A stretch of DNA of 64,000 nucleotides from Cliona cf. orientalis (taxonomy: Eukaryota; Porifera; Demospongiae; Clionaida; Clionaidae): assembly GCA_963930775.1 (NCBI GenBank), contig OZ005689.1:21023262-21087261 (forward strand). The letters are read 5' to 3'. The notes beneath the pieces are model-generated. The model made no database searches, was not told where the DNA came from, and was given only the letters and a program-made list of their open reading frames with translations. The position numbers and the translations under genes were made by a program. Below are positions 36,000 to 47,052 of the stretch, piece by piece; within the stretch, counting starts at the first letter, position 1; each line of letters starts with the position of its first letter.

Positions 36000-36460
36000 A
36001 TGGATGAAGTAACTAATAACTAAGTTGCAGCTGCTATTATTATAGACCTATGGATTCATTAATCTTTATACATCCCTTATTCAACCAACATGCACTGTCA
36101 TGTATAGTTATATTATTATTATAGCCTAGCTCATAATTTTAATTTTATTATAACATTGTGTATTGTACGTACAATAATAGTATGTCATGTATTGTAACAG
36201 TATGCATTCAGTAACACAAGATATCATGGAATAGAATCTGATGCATGGTGATAATAGATACTATGATAGTAACTGTTATACAGCTAGAAATGCTTGCATG
36301 TATAGCTACCTGGTAAAGAGGTGTAGCATTGTACATTATAATAATCTGAGGTATGCTAGTACAGAGATATAGCTATAAGGCTAGTCTCGTGAACCAGCCA
36401 CCGGGGAGTGCATGACTATATTATAGCTGAGGCCTGGCATTCGTTTGGTTTTAATAGGTA
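36000..36460. other. No gene; solo TAGTCTCGTG element end
   Basis: TAGTCTCGTGAACCAGCCAC at 36384 shares its first ten bases with the ends of the large element at 49.7 kb. No inverse partner is visible. The remainder is AT-rich and non-coding. Confidence 0.4.
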
Positions 36461-36463
36461 TTA

Positions 36464-36835
36464 CCGTAGAATCCCGCGATTACGCCCCCCTCGCGCATAA
36501 GCCCCCCCTCCATTTTTAGCTCAAGTTCCTGCATAGGTACTTTTGTCTCGCGTATAAGCCCCCCTCCCTGACTGTAAAATGGAGCCCATAAATCAACAAA
36601 AACAGCTAGCAAACTAGCTATTTGTGTCATATTATGCCTTACTTCGTCGTTTTTCTCGAGTTTTGCCCACCAAACAGCCAGAGAAAGTGCAGAGATCGCG
36701 CGCCCACGTGGCATTCGACGGTCGGTAATGGTCGTCACACGGAAATGTAAGGATCCCGCGTATAAGCTCCCTCCCCACTTTTGCCCAATCCTAGCATGCA
36801 CAAAGGGGGGGCGTAATCGTGGGATTCTACGGTAT
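36464..36835. mobile_element. TIR element, TACCGTAGAATCC family, copy 1
   Basis: The left end TACCGTAGAATCCCGCGATT (continuing ACGCCCCCC) is mirrored by GGCGTAATCGTGGGATTCTA (ending CGGTA). TA is a plausible target duplication. The interior (CGCGCGCCCACGTGGCATTC) is nearly identical to the copy at 58794-59172. The minus-strand ORF in it is repeat-derived. Confidence 0.85.
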
Positions 36836-36904
36836 TATTATAAAGATGTATACACCATAGAAACTGTAATAGAGATAATAGCACTAGTGTACTGTTTAAT
36901 AATA

Positions 36905-37145
36905 GAAATGTATTGTGTAGCACTGTGTAGCAATAGAGATGTATGGTGTAGCACTGTGTAGCAATAGAGATGTATGGTGTAGCACCCGCGTAGCAATAGA
37001 GATGTATGGTGTAGCACTGTGTAGTAATGTATTGTGTAGCACTGTGTAGCAATAGAGATGTATGGTGTAGCACTGTGTAGTAATAGAGACGTATTAGTAT
37101 GGTGTAGCACTGTGTAGTAATAGAGATGTATGGTGTAGCACTCAA
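36905..37145. repeat. Tandem repeat, ~30-31 bp units
   Basis: GTAGCACTGTGTAGCAATAG followed by AGATGTATGGT recurs about eight times with small indels. It explains the overlapping minus-strand ORFs of the HTSLLLHSAT type. Confidence 0.85.
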
Positions 37146-37319
37146 TGTTTTGTAGGTATAGAAGTATCACGTGACCCAACCAATCAGATCCTTACTTTGA
37201 TAGGTAGTCATATGACCCTATTTGGTGGCTGTTGACCAATAGCGTTGACTCTGATAGGAGCTGCGGGATACATCACTATGGGATGGACGCGTATTTCTGG
37301 CAACGAATTAAATTTCTAG

Positions 37320-39325
37320 AGCAAAAAGGAATATCTAGTACTTTGGGAGGGATATCCCAAAGAAGCCGCTAGTTGGGTAGCAGAAGACATCACAGACGCT
37401 GTGCCCTGAGGTATATGCATAAAACAACAAAAAATTAATATATTATATTGAAATATAAATCTCAGATCATAAAGTACATTATATAAGCAAAAATATTATG
37501 AAATGCAAAGCCTACAATGATCCAAATCGTTACAAAAGGGCCATACTTGATTGTGTGAGAACTTTTATTGATGCCATTAACAGGAGCTTAAGAGTAGGCA
37601 CAGTACGAAATACAAAATTTACTTTTTGAATTTCGTACGGATGTGTTCAAGCTGTTTGGTGGAAAGGGAGAGGTGGCAAGGAAAGGTCGAGGGCAGCTCT
37701 ATCAGCAGCCCGACTTCGACTGAATTTTTCACTACTGGTTGGCATCAATGCTGGGATAGATTAGGTGATGGTTGTCAAGTGGTTTTTCCCATTCAAATCC
37801 ATTCCCATGTCAAGTTCTCACCTTGCTACTTCTTAGACAACACCGGAAGTCCAGTTGTGAAGAACAGATTTTTTAATGAAGTAGAGTTTCTGCATTGTAC
37901 ATGTGAATTCTAATTAGCACCCACTAGATTGCAGCTGCCACATGCATGCCATAAACCTAGTGTTTGTTAAGTACCAGTAATTATTGTCTAAGGAGTATGA
38001 GTGGTGAAGCTCAACCCAGACTTAAATGTGGTCGCTATTGACTCAATTACACCTGATGGTATGCAGTTTGCTGACTTTAGCAGTACTTCATCAAAGGTTG
38101 TTCTGTCACTACGCATGACGAATCGGCATATCTACACATGGACCTACAAGCACGAATCCTTCGTTAGCCAGCTAAATAAGTCAGTTGACGAGAACGTGGT
38201 GAAAATCGACAACCACTGTGACAGAATTGAAAACAATCTATCAAGTAAAGCCAGAAAAATCAAGAGTCAGCTCAAAAAGTCTTCAGGGAGACACCATCAG
38301 CACATCCTTGAACAGCCTTACAATCTAGAAAATGTGCTGGAGTCATTCGAGAGGATTACAAGTGAGCGAGACCTAGCAATAATGAGAGCCGAAGCACAGC
38401 AGTACAAGGATGAAACAAATAAGTTGTTGGAGGACATGGCAACAGACATTCTCACTTTCGGTGACAAGTTGGAGTTACAGTCAGCAAGGTTTGAGGAGGT
38501 CAGAGATCAGCAAAATCCTGTTAACAAGGGAAAGGTGATCGAGGATGTCTCACCTCACCAGGCCCGTCGAAAGGTTGCACAAGTCACCACTCTTTCAAAG
38601 CAGGCACTGTGGTTTGCCCACTCCTTTGGGTTACAGCCAGAGTCTACAATTCAGGAAGGTAGCATCCCAGTCCCGTCTCACAGTGCAGCTCGATGATCAT
38701 TCCGAGAGTGGCACACCACAGCCCCCTGGCCCCAGCCAAGTCGATCTTGATAGGGTACAGCAGGTGCTGTATTTGCTTGACAAGTTTGCTGACCTTGCTT
38801 TGCTCTGATCTGCCAGCTTCACATAGAGTTAAAGCAGCTCGGAACAACTTAAATGAGCAGCTTGAATTCGAGCGGCTATCACCTCCGTATCCAGGGGCCT
38901 ACAGGTGCTTTGAGAAAATGCTTGCTGACAACTTTTCAACAGCAGTATCTCTTAATATCAATTATGGTAAATGCATGTGTAGACACTCAAATAGATGGAA
39001 TCATACCCTGAGCACTTTCACGAAGGGTGTACAGTGAAGGTGAAATTGAGTGGCAATGATGGTGCAAAGTTCTCGAAAACATCCAACTTCATCATCCGAT
39101 GCAGCGGCTGAAATGCTGAAGACAGAATTCAGGTTGGAAGTAGGAAGCAAGCACGAACAAAAGCACCGGCCATATGTCAAACACGAACTTGAATATTGGT
39201 TAGGAGGCATACAAGAGGACAGAAGAAAGGCCAAAGTTAGATTAGTACACACTTTGTACTGCCCAACTAGGTATTGGTACATTCCATCCGTTTTTAGTCT
39301 AGTACTTTACTTTACTCACTGATTT
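37320..39325 (+). pseudogene. B3: LTGDG-family gene with chromodomain exon, decayed
   Basis: An exon after the acceptor TTTCTAG reads KKEYLVLWEGYPKEAASW then AEDITDAVP (37320-37408), the second half of a chromodomain; a stop abuts its donor. Next come MKCKAYNDPNRYKRAILD (37498), WDRLGDGCQVVFPIQIHS (37740) and an N-terminal domain plus coiled coil at 38001-38695. SKQALWFAHSFGLQPEST follows. After a frame change there are VQQVLYLLDKFADLALL, RVKAARNNLNEQLEFER (38825-38875), and HEGCTVKVKLSG with KFSKTSNFI (39013-39090). These match B4 (ALWFAESFGLVPESL) and B1 (VKQRVKELNEQWE) in order. Multiple frame changes make it a pseudogene. B3 and B4 form one subfamily, B1 and B2 another. Confidence 0.6.
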
Positions 39326-39329
39326 TGCT

Positions 39330-40030
39330 GCAAATGATCCCCGAACAACTGCTTGTATTGTCTATCTAGAACGTCCGCAACACAACAGCCGCAAGCAGCC
39401 CCTTCGCTTTATTAACCTCTCCATCTTTGCCTTGCACTCCATGTCTCGGTTTCGTAATAACGCACACCAAATATGTGCTGTGTCAGCAATAATTATTGTT
39501 GAGGAGTATTGACTAAAAATCCTGAACTTTGGCCCTGAAATGGAAAGGGCAAATTTGCTTCCCCCGAGAGGACTAATGGCTATTATGAAATTTCAACCCA
39601 CCTTGCCAGAAATGCCCTATAGTCGGCTGGACATGACACGGAGTTCCGTTTCCGCACGTAGGCGGAGGACGTAAACGGAAATGTTGTACGGCGCGCGCTT
39701 AGTGTCTGTGCCCGCCCCCAATAACCATTCATAAGTTAACTTGATGAACGTGCGCGCTCGCGCGAGCCCGCTATTATAGCCTTTGCATACACTAGCTAGC
39801 TAACAGTCAGTTTTAAGACATCGATGGCCAGTGAATCCGTTTCTGTTGCTATGAGCATCCGTTCGAGAAGAACCACTGTTATATCCAGCTTTGTGCCGGG
39901 ATTTACCGCACGCTAAACGGCGACGTTGAAGCATTGAGGAGTGAACTGTAGATTAGAAGTAGAGTTTAGAGTAGATGTATTTATTTCAAGGTAAAGGACA
40001 CGCACCCCCAAGAGGATGAGGACTATTTTA
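39330..40030. other. No supported gene
   Basis: A CpG-rich patch lies at about 39630-39770. TTGCCAGAAATGCCCTAT at about 39603 also occurs near 17584, suggesting a shared dispersed repeat. Confidence 0.35.
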
Positions 40031-40034
40031 TAAC

Positions 40035-40235
40035 TTGAAAGACTTCAACGAAACATACTTTATGGATGAATGGTACATAGTTTACGATAGATTAGGAGAT
40101 GGCTGTAAGATAGATTTTCCAACTAAATCATTACAAAACATCTCCATAGAAAGCTATGACATTTGTTATACAAGATACATAATTGGCTCACCATTGTCTG
40201 ATAATTATTTGTGGCGAATATTTATTAAACATTGA
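40035..40235 (+). pseudogene. Fragment related to the B3 N-terminus
   Basis: EWYIVYDRLGDGCKIDFPTK and YTRYIIGSPLSDNYLWRIF correspond to the B3 segment with WDRLGDGCQVVFPIQ and YFLDNTGSPVVKNRFF. It is a 66-residue ORF with no continuation in the same frame. Confidence 0.5.
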
Positions 40236-40238
40236 ACT

Positions 40239-40990
40239 ATGACCCCCTATTTGCATGCACATGGACAGCTGCTCTGTGCATCTATGATGGAGGCCAGTAT
40301 CACTAAGAAATACAACACCAGGCCTGGCAGACGGGTCGATTATAAGGCCAGTAGTGATATAGTCTTGCCAGTTTCCAAAAAGAGTCGCCGATCACGTCAG
40401 ATTGAGTCCAAGCTGTATCCTGTGGAGGTTCTAGAGAGAGATGAGGAGGCTAAAAGAGTGAAAGTGCACTATACTGGGTATGCCAGTAGTGACGATGAAT
40501 GGAAGGACGAAGGTGATATCGTACACTTCACGCAAGAACATGAAGAGTGTGATCTCGAACCCCAGTATCTGATAACTCCCACATTCAACCTTTACCAGCA
40601 CCTTGCTCTAAAGATCAAAATGAGCCTGCAGAGCTCTAGGAAGGGAAACCCAGAAGTCCGAATTTCAATGGATTTTGACAAGCTTCCGTTTGATGGTGGA
40701 ATTATGCGTGTGGGGACATTGAAGACCAAGCAGAGGACAAGAAAAGTACACAATTAAGAAGTACTCTTATTTAGATGAATTTCTTGGAAGCAAATGGTTC
40801 ATTCGTGGTGTAAACTCTAATGGCGACTTCTGTTATGTTATGTTGAAAACAGTCTGTTTTTATTTGTCAAAAAAATCGACCCTTGTTGATTTTTACCCAT
40901 CAGATCAGCAATTCAAGAAGTGCATCTATCACCGTGGTTACAATCTTGTATTCAGTTTTGTAAGAGTAGATGGAGTGGCTAATGATTTTG
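40239..40990 (+). pseudogene. A2: chromo-barrel-like protein, frameshifted
   Basis: The ORF 40239-40757 contains LYPVEVLERDEEAKRVKVHY and TGYASSDDEWKDEGD, the same chromo-barrel pattern as A1. It is followed by LKIKMSLQSSRKGNPEVRIS, where A1 has a matching stretch. The frame then slips near 40745, and the C-terminal domain continues as YTIKKYSYLDEFLGSKWFIR and NLVFSFVRVDGVANDF to a stop near 40990. A2 converges with B2 just as A1 converges with B1, with about 310 bp between stops. The copy is probably non-functional, although the frame break lies late. Confidence 0.65.
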
Positions 40991-41216
40991 CTAGTATTTA
41001 CATGTCTTAAAATTTGTAAGAGATCTATAACATCCATAAGAATTATACTAATATTGTAATATAAAATCATGAGAATTTCATACTGAAAATGGTATAATAT
41101 ATGAGAATTATTGAAAACAAAAATTACTAATATCCCTACAATGTCATACATAATTCCAGTAGTAACTTGACTGCTAGTACGAGGTTATACTGTGCTATAT
41201 AGGTTGTCTAACAACC

Positions 41217-41265
41217 ATGGAGAGAGAGGGGGGGAGGGAGAGAGAGAGAGAGAGGGAGAAAGAGA
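41217..41265. repeat. GA-rich microsatellite
   Basis: An impure run of GAGAGAGG and GAGAGAGA lies between A2 and B2. A second GT/GA run lies at about 43866-43905, upstream of B2. Confidence 0.85.
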
Positions 41266-41301
41266 GTCACATTATATTGAAAGCTGTCTGCTTTTACTTT
41301 G

Positions 41302-43854
41302 TCAGCTGCGGTGCGTGGTGGGACAAGTTGTCTTATTGTGTCCCGCTATACCACAGCTTGAACACTTGTGCACCTGTAGCTTCTTCTGGCGTACATAGCC
41401 CTTATCCGTAAGAACTTCAATACGGTTCTTTTTCAGCAGCAGCTGCTTCAAGGCTGTGTAGTCATGGTGATTTGTCCCTCTGAAATAGTAATGAGTGTAC
41501 TGGTCATTCAGACGCTCCAGGCCTTGCTGTGTGAAAGGGATAATTGAACCATATAATGTAAAGAACTCAGGGAGATGGGAAACTAGGGCGTGCATATATG
41601 GGGTCACATCTTTCGATTGAATGAATAACTCCAGCCATAGTTTAGCCTTGCTCGCAAATGTTTCAATCTCAGATGTTGACATACTTTCTGATCGGATCGT
41701 TTCATTGAGAGTGGCAAATTCTTTCCCCAGTTTCTGGATGAGCACAACGTTTGGAAGGTTTGGAAATAAATTTGGCAAATCGACTCGACTCAATAGTACA
41801 TATTTCTCTGGTCCAGTGAGGTCACGCCACTTTAATGAACTGGTGTCCTTGCATGTGTAAAAGTGAAAATTAATTTTGCAAGTCGTCACAAGAAATGATT
41901 TGTATTTCTTGATGTTAACTGCTTCAGATGACGTCAGATTAACACATTTCTCAATCCCATCAAATCGTCGGAGATCCGTGATCAGGAGGTTTACCAAATT
42001 ATCTGTTATCCGTAGAAAAAGATGAAGATTGTCGATTACCACTCTTGAAATCGGTATCATTGGAAAGAGCGGAACTCGTGCACAATTAAATTTCTTCTTT
42101 GATTTAGCTGATAGCTTAGAGACCACTCCTTTTCACCATTATACCTTTCCTTTTTAGGACATGTGCACCATATACACGCATGAGTGCAATTCGGAGATTC
42201 AATTCCACAGACTGTGGCTAGGAACTTCCAGTCTGCCCCAAGGTAGAAGTCAACCTCAAATATTTCGTCTACTTCAATACCTTCCTTTGAGATGAATTCT
42301 ACATCCTTGATTATATTCTGTAGACAGATTGACATACTTTCCAGTGGCGTATCCAGGATTTGAAGGAGAGAGGTGCTAGGTCGACCGCGCGCGAAGCGCG
42401 CGCGCAAAAATTTTAGCCACGCCCCCAAAACGTTGACCACGCCCCTCTTTCGGCGTTCTTGAAGACAAAGACTGAGCATGAAGAAGGCTGTTTTAGGCCT
42501 AGTGACGATGATAAAACGCTGTTTAAGGAGCGAATTTTAGAGGCCAGTAAGTTTATTATTGGTAGGAGCTGCCAGTTATCGATTATCATTGACAATATTT
42601 GTGCTGAGGTACAGAGCTGGCTGTTGTGCCAGATCTGAGGGGGGTGCTCCAGCACCCTGAGCTCCATGCTAGATACGCCACTGCTTTCATAACTTTCAGG
42701 AACTCTAAATATACAAACGGTATGATTTCCGTTGGGAGATCGAGCTGATGCACCTTCGTCCAGTAGGGTAAAACCAAAGGTAACAATGTGTTGCCGAGAA
42801 CCAATGTACGTTCCGTCCCCTGTTAGTTTTACCCGTACCTTGTGCGATTGTTTTACGGGAGAATTTTTGTCGATGCGTATCAAATTGCGTATCCTTTCGG
42901 AAAGGCGTTGTTTTAGTGATTATTCTGCTCCAGTACAATCTCCTGGGATGGGGCTTATCTCCCACTGATCATTAATCAGTTTTGTTTCCTTATTAATTTT
43001 ACACGACCGAGGAAGGTTCTCATCAAGCATTGAGAGCTCATGGTGTATGCCTCGTTGGATATTCCATACCGATCTTTCACAAGTAAAACCTTCTTTACTT
43101 GATCATCTGATAGGGGTCGCACTTCAGCTGCGACTTGTACTCCAGCTTGGGCTGGAATTACACCTGAACTTCCAGTGTCTTTGTTTCGAACGTGAATAGC
43201 TGTCACTTCAAATTGATCATCCTCTAAGTCTACCACCTTCTCCTTTAGTTCTTGAATCTTCCTTTTCTTGTGTCTATGAGAGTATTCATCCCATGGTTTG
43301 CGTTTGCGTGAACCAACTACAACACCATTGAGTGGCTGTAATGGAGACCGAGTACCTGTTTCAGCGTCTAGCCTATGTTGCAGGTCTTCGTTCTTTGCTT
43401 TCGCACTTGAAAGTTCAGAGTGCAAAGTAGAATTCTCATCTTTTGCTTCTTCCAAAGTTACTCTGATATCACTGTTTTCTTCTTTCAGCTTTTCAACTTC
43501 TAAAGTCTTCTTCTCAAGGTGGCAAGCAAGCCGAGCATTTTCTTCGGCTGATTCCAGTTCAACAATCCAATTGCTTTTTTCCCATCTGCTAAAAATTAGC
43601 TTCCTTTGGAAAGCATTCTTTCTAGAAAGGGCTTTCCCCATTCGCCATAGTTTACTCCGTATCATAGCCAATAGCCTGCTGTTTATAATAGGCTGAAAGT
43701 GAGAGGCACCAGCTACAGCCCTGGTTAATACCCTTGGAAATCGTAAATCGGTGACATTTAATGCAAACGGTACGGTGGGTTCAGCTTCGCTGTCATGAGA
43801 AAGGTCGAATGTCGGGTACCCATTCCTATCCGGTTTGGAACACATACAGTTCAT
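41302..43854 (-). pseudogene. B2: LTGDG-family transposase-like gene, near complete
   Basis: The gene starts MNCMCSKPDRNGYPTFDLS at 43854, after an intron-like ATTACAG. A coiled coil follows (NARLACHLEKKTLEVEKLKE), then RKRKPWDEYSHRHKKRK and KDRYGISNEAY. A one-base slip leads into HELSMLDENLPRS, then a stop near 42912. Next are HKVRVKLTGDGTYIGS, PNGNHTVCIFRVPESYES, a 342-bp insertion, SMSICLQNIIKDVEFI, FYLGADWKFLATVCGIES and HACIWCTCPKKERY. The last ORF (42126-41302) has DNLHLFLRITDNLVNLL, LKWRDLTGPEKYVLL, TPYMHALVSHLPEFF, PFTQQGLERLND and the zinc knuckle CSSCGIAGHNKTTC. Domain order equals B1. Breaks are few: one frameshift, one stop and the insertion. A DDE-type fold is a guess; the Asp of GDG and the Asp of DNLHLF are conserved in all copies where these regions are visible. 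Confidence 0.7.
42342..42683. mobile_element. Miniature TIR element inside B2 with 5-bp duplication
   Basis: CAGTGGCGTATC (42342-42353) mirrors GATACGCCACTG (42672-42683). CTTTC flanks both sides (42337-42341 and 42684-42688). Removing the element plus one CTTTC rejoins the B2 frame exactly as VPESYES + MSICLQN. Confidence 0.88.
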
Positions 43855-43899
43855 GGCTGTAATCAGTGTGTGTGAGTGAGTGAGTGAGAGAGAGAGAGA

Positions 43900-45040
43900 G
43901 AGAGGGTAAACGTCTTCTTACTATATTATTATACGTGTAAATAAGAATCTGATGATAGTTGCCCAGCCTTGAGCCTAGTTTGAACATGCCTGAAATTATT
44001 CCATTTGCCACGGTATAACCGTTAAACACATTCTCACATTTTGAGCGGACTCTTGCCGCATATCTAATATATACAACTTACTTGTTAATGAGTATCTTGG
44101 CCACGATCGCCAACTTCCCGCCTGCTAACTACCATGCATAAGGTATCCCCATGAAGGTCAAAGTGTATAGAGTTCGATATTACCCGTGACTTCTTAAATA
44201 GAAGCAATCATGACGAAAAACAAAGGGTTTTACTCATAGTGCTTACACTACCCGTATGTATTTCCATAGTGTTTGTACAGGAGACGACCCTGACCGAGTC
44301 GAACATAACATGGCCGATCGCTTACGTACTATCAAGGAACGGTAACAAAATTTGCAGAGATATTAGATGAAAGATGGTTGTACTGAATTCAACCAAAGAT
44401 ATTTCATGTAAGTTTATACAAAAAACTTTATATCCAGAAATAAATATTTTTAGTTTTGCCAAGAGTCTTGTATACAGCCGATCTTCTATCCTGATAAGTG
44501 TACGTGGGTGTAGACAAAGCGCTTGTAATTGGCAATTATTAGTTGGAATGTCAGAGATATTTCATGTTAGAGAGTAGAATTAAGTGGTCTAGCCAGGTTT
44601 TTTAGTAGAAGTGGTAGTGTAAAACCAAATATATTTAAGGAGATGATTTATGTAACTTTAGTTAAAAGTAGATGTTAATTTTATTAATCTTGCTGTAAAC
44701 TCACATATTATACATTTGTGTACTTCATTCCAATTATTCACCATGATCTTACTACGATTCACCAAAAATGTTGATTTGTACCTACATGTGCGTGTACGAT
44801 ATAAGTGCATGTGTACAGTGATAGCATAATATTGTGGGGGTAGCAGGAATCAAACACTTAATTAAACACTTAGAGTGCTTCAAGTGGATAGCTGCTTCAA
44901 CACATTCCATCACACATCGCCATGGCTTTACAGGACTTTTGTGACTCCTGAAATTAATTTTTCATGTCATATACATACATTGTACAAGGTTCTATAAATG
45001 ATTCCCAGGTGTATAAACTGAAACCATGTACATACAATAT
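43900..45040. other. No supported gene
   Basis: AT-rich sequence upstream of B2. Short ORFs (for example 44374-44577) have no recognisable domain, and no TIR pair is visible. Confidence 0.4.
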
Positions 45041-45119
45041 CATAATACATGTACACATATACTTACATACATGCACAAGCATACACAATGCATGCCATGT
45101 ACATACAAAATCATAACTA

Positions 45120-45376
45120 TACAACTATACATCACACACACGCGCGTACATACACACACAGAGACACACGCACACACATAGTGTACACATGCACGCACAC
45201 GCAAGCACACACACAAACAATAGATATTCGGGTGCATGAGATGCATGGTCGAATGCACCTCTGTTCATCATTGACCTATACTTTATGATGACCCAACCCC
45301 TTCCCATAGCCGGCAAATTGCCTATACCAACTTTGTTTGCTAGGCAACTACCAACAAACACATATACAGTGTACAC

Positions 45377-45455
<79 letters not shown>

Positions 45456-45621
45456 CACATACATACATTCATACACACTATTTTCTTGGTAGTTGACCTT
45501 CGTTCATCATTGGCCTATACTTATGATGACCCAACCCCTTCCTATAGCCGGCAAATTGGCTATAAAAACTTTGGTTACTAAGCAACTACCAACAAACACA
45601 CACACACATACATGTACACGT

Positions 45622-45662
<41 letters not shown>

Positions 45663-45740
45663 TGTACACGCGCACACACGTACACGCGCACATACACACA
45701 CACGCACATACACACAGACACAGCTGCAGTAGGTAAGCAT
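45120..45740. repeat. CA microsatellites with a ~100-bp direct duplication
   Basis: Long (CA)n tracts at about 45130-45220, 45370-45470 and 45595-45720 alternate with a duplicated segment, TGATGACCCAACCCCTTCC then ATAGCCGGCAAATTG, at about 45285 and 45523. ORFs reading HTHTHT or CVCVCV are products of the repeat. Confidence 0.9.
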
Positions 45741-46300
45741 GCATACATGATACATGCATTGATATGTACATGATATTATGTACATGTACAACTTACAGGC
45801 ATGTGAGATAGTTATCAAAAGAGAGAGCTATCTTCTTTGTTAAGGGGTTCCACATAGAGCCACCCTCGGCTCCCCGGGGTTTTCGGTGAGATCACCGATC
45901 GATCAAACTTCAATCTGTGCTGGTGGTATTGAATAATAATTATTAAAACATGTACACATGTATATGCAGGGCCTCTATAAGTAACTAATACAAAGTAATT
46001 TAGGATACAAACTGAAGGTGGTGGACACTGGTGAATAGCAATCATCACCTTTTTTCCCTGCATAAAAATAATGTACCGGAGGTTTGGTATATTAATTTTG
46101 AGTGCTCAAGCATTCCCCCTCAGCCAATGTATAGGTTCAAGACACAGGGATTGACAGCTATTATAGCACCCCCCAAAAGGAAAAAAAAAGTGACACCAAA
46201 AGGGTATCATGGGTATTGAAGCTATCTCAGCTGGAATACATACTGACATAAATGTAATGGGCTATTAGATATTGCTCACACAAAGTGGAATCTTTTGTGA
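45740..46300. other. No supported gene
   Basis: A CG-rich palindrome-like patch (GGCTCCCCGGGGTTTTCGGT, near 45868) stands out. Nothing here reads as coding with confidence. Confidence 0.35.
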
Positions 46301-46304
46301 ATGG

Positions 46305-46400
46305 GGGTAGTTCTTAGAAGAACTGGTTTTCATGTAAAGGGGTGTAGCTCTAAGAAGAACTGGTTTCCATGCAAAGGGGTGTAGCTCTTTAACCGATTAT
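46305..46400. repeat. ~40-bp tandem repeat interrupted by a TTAA element
   Basis: GGGGTGTAGCTCTAAGAAGA followed by ACTGGTTTCCATGCAAA repeats. The third unit begins GGGGTGTAGCTCTTTAA and resumes at 47049 as TTAAAGAGCTGGTTTACG. Confidence 0.75.
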
Positions 46401-47052
46401 AGGCCAAGAGGTCATGACGTCATACGTACTGCCAACGCCGAAATTTATTCAAGAAAGTATAGCGAGACAAATAAAGTGTCTTGTACAGCATAGTATCACA
46501 GCTACACAGCCAGTACAGGCCTTCATGATATGTAAGACAGGTTGCTGCAACGTTCTAGTACACCGCTAGGGTGCTACTATACATACTATACTATAAGCTA
46601 CAAACATACACAAAAGCTTATAAGCTTACTTACCGCCATAATGGCCGCCGTCTTCGAGTCACTCCCAGGTAAGCACTTGGCTCTGTTGAAAAGCTCGTCA
46701 TATTTGTGTAGGTATAGACCTAGTCTAGCTATATACTTAGCGACAGAGCTGTACCTCCTGCCCTGTGGTAGAAAACGTACCGCTCTCGTACCCGGATTGA
46801 TCGCCATTATCGTCGATCTTCACAAAATCATACTTGTAGCAAGCGGTGGGTTGAGCCAACTGTGACCTCACGCCACAGGTATGCAAGGTAGGCCCCCTAG
46901 TAGTCATAGACAGGAAGCCAAGCCTATGGCTTCTCGTTCTTTGGAATGTAGGCGGTGCCATAGCACTAATATAGCTATGCTGGCTCCATTTCGTGCCCAT
47001 GGCGGTTCGCGTGCATGACACGAAATCGCGCTTATGGCGTATAATCGGTTAA
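46389..47052. mobile_element. Small TTAA-flanked TIR element (non-autonomous, piggyBac-like ends)
   Basis: TTAA + CCGATTATAGGCC at the left is mirrored by GGCGTATAATCGG + TTAA at the right (47036-47052), with one mismatch. It is a close relative of both ends of the 49596-57617 element. On the minus strand, 46807-46634 is a 58-codon ORF (MAINPGTRAVRFLPQGRRY...) ending exactly at GTAAGT. TTAA targets are used by piggyBac and also by Kolobok and Sola3, so family assignment from the ends alone is provisional. Confidence 0.85.

Noticed and set aside
36451..36801. Minus-strand ORF shared with 58849-59145
   Set aside because: It lies wholly in a miniature TIR element present twice, and the frame depends on the C-runs; more likely fortuitous than coding.
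45040..45818. Several ORFs of 60-117 codons on both strands (HTHTHT, CVCVCV)
   Set aside because: They are translations of CA/GT microsatellites and have no independent support.
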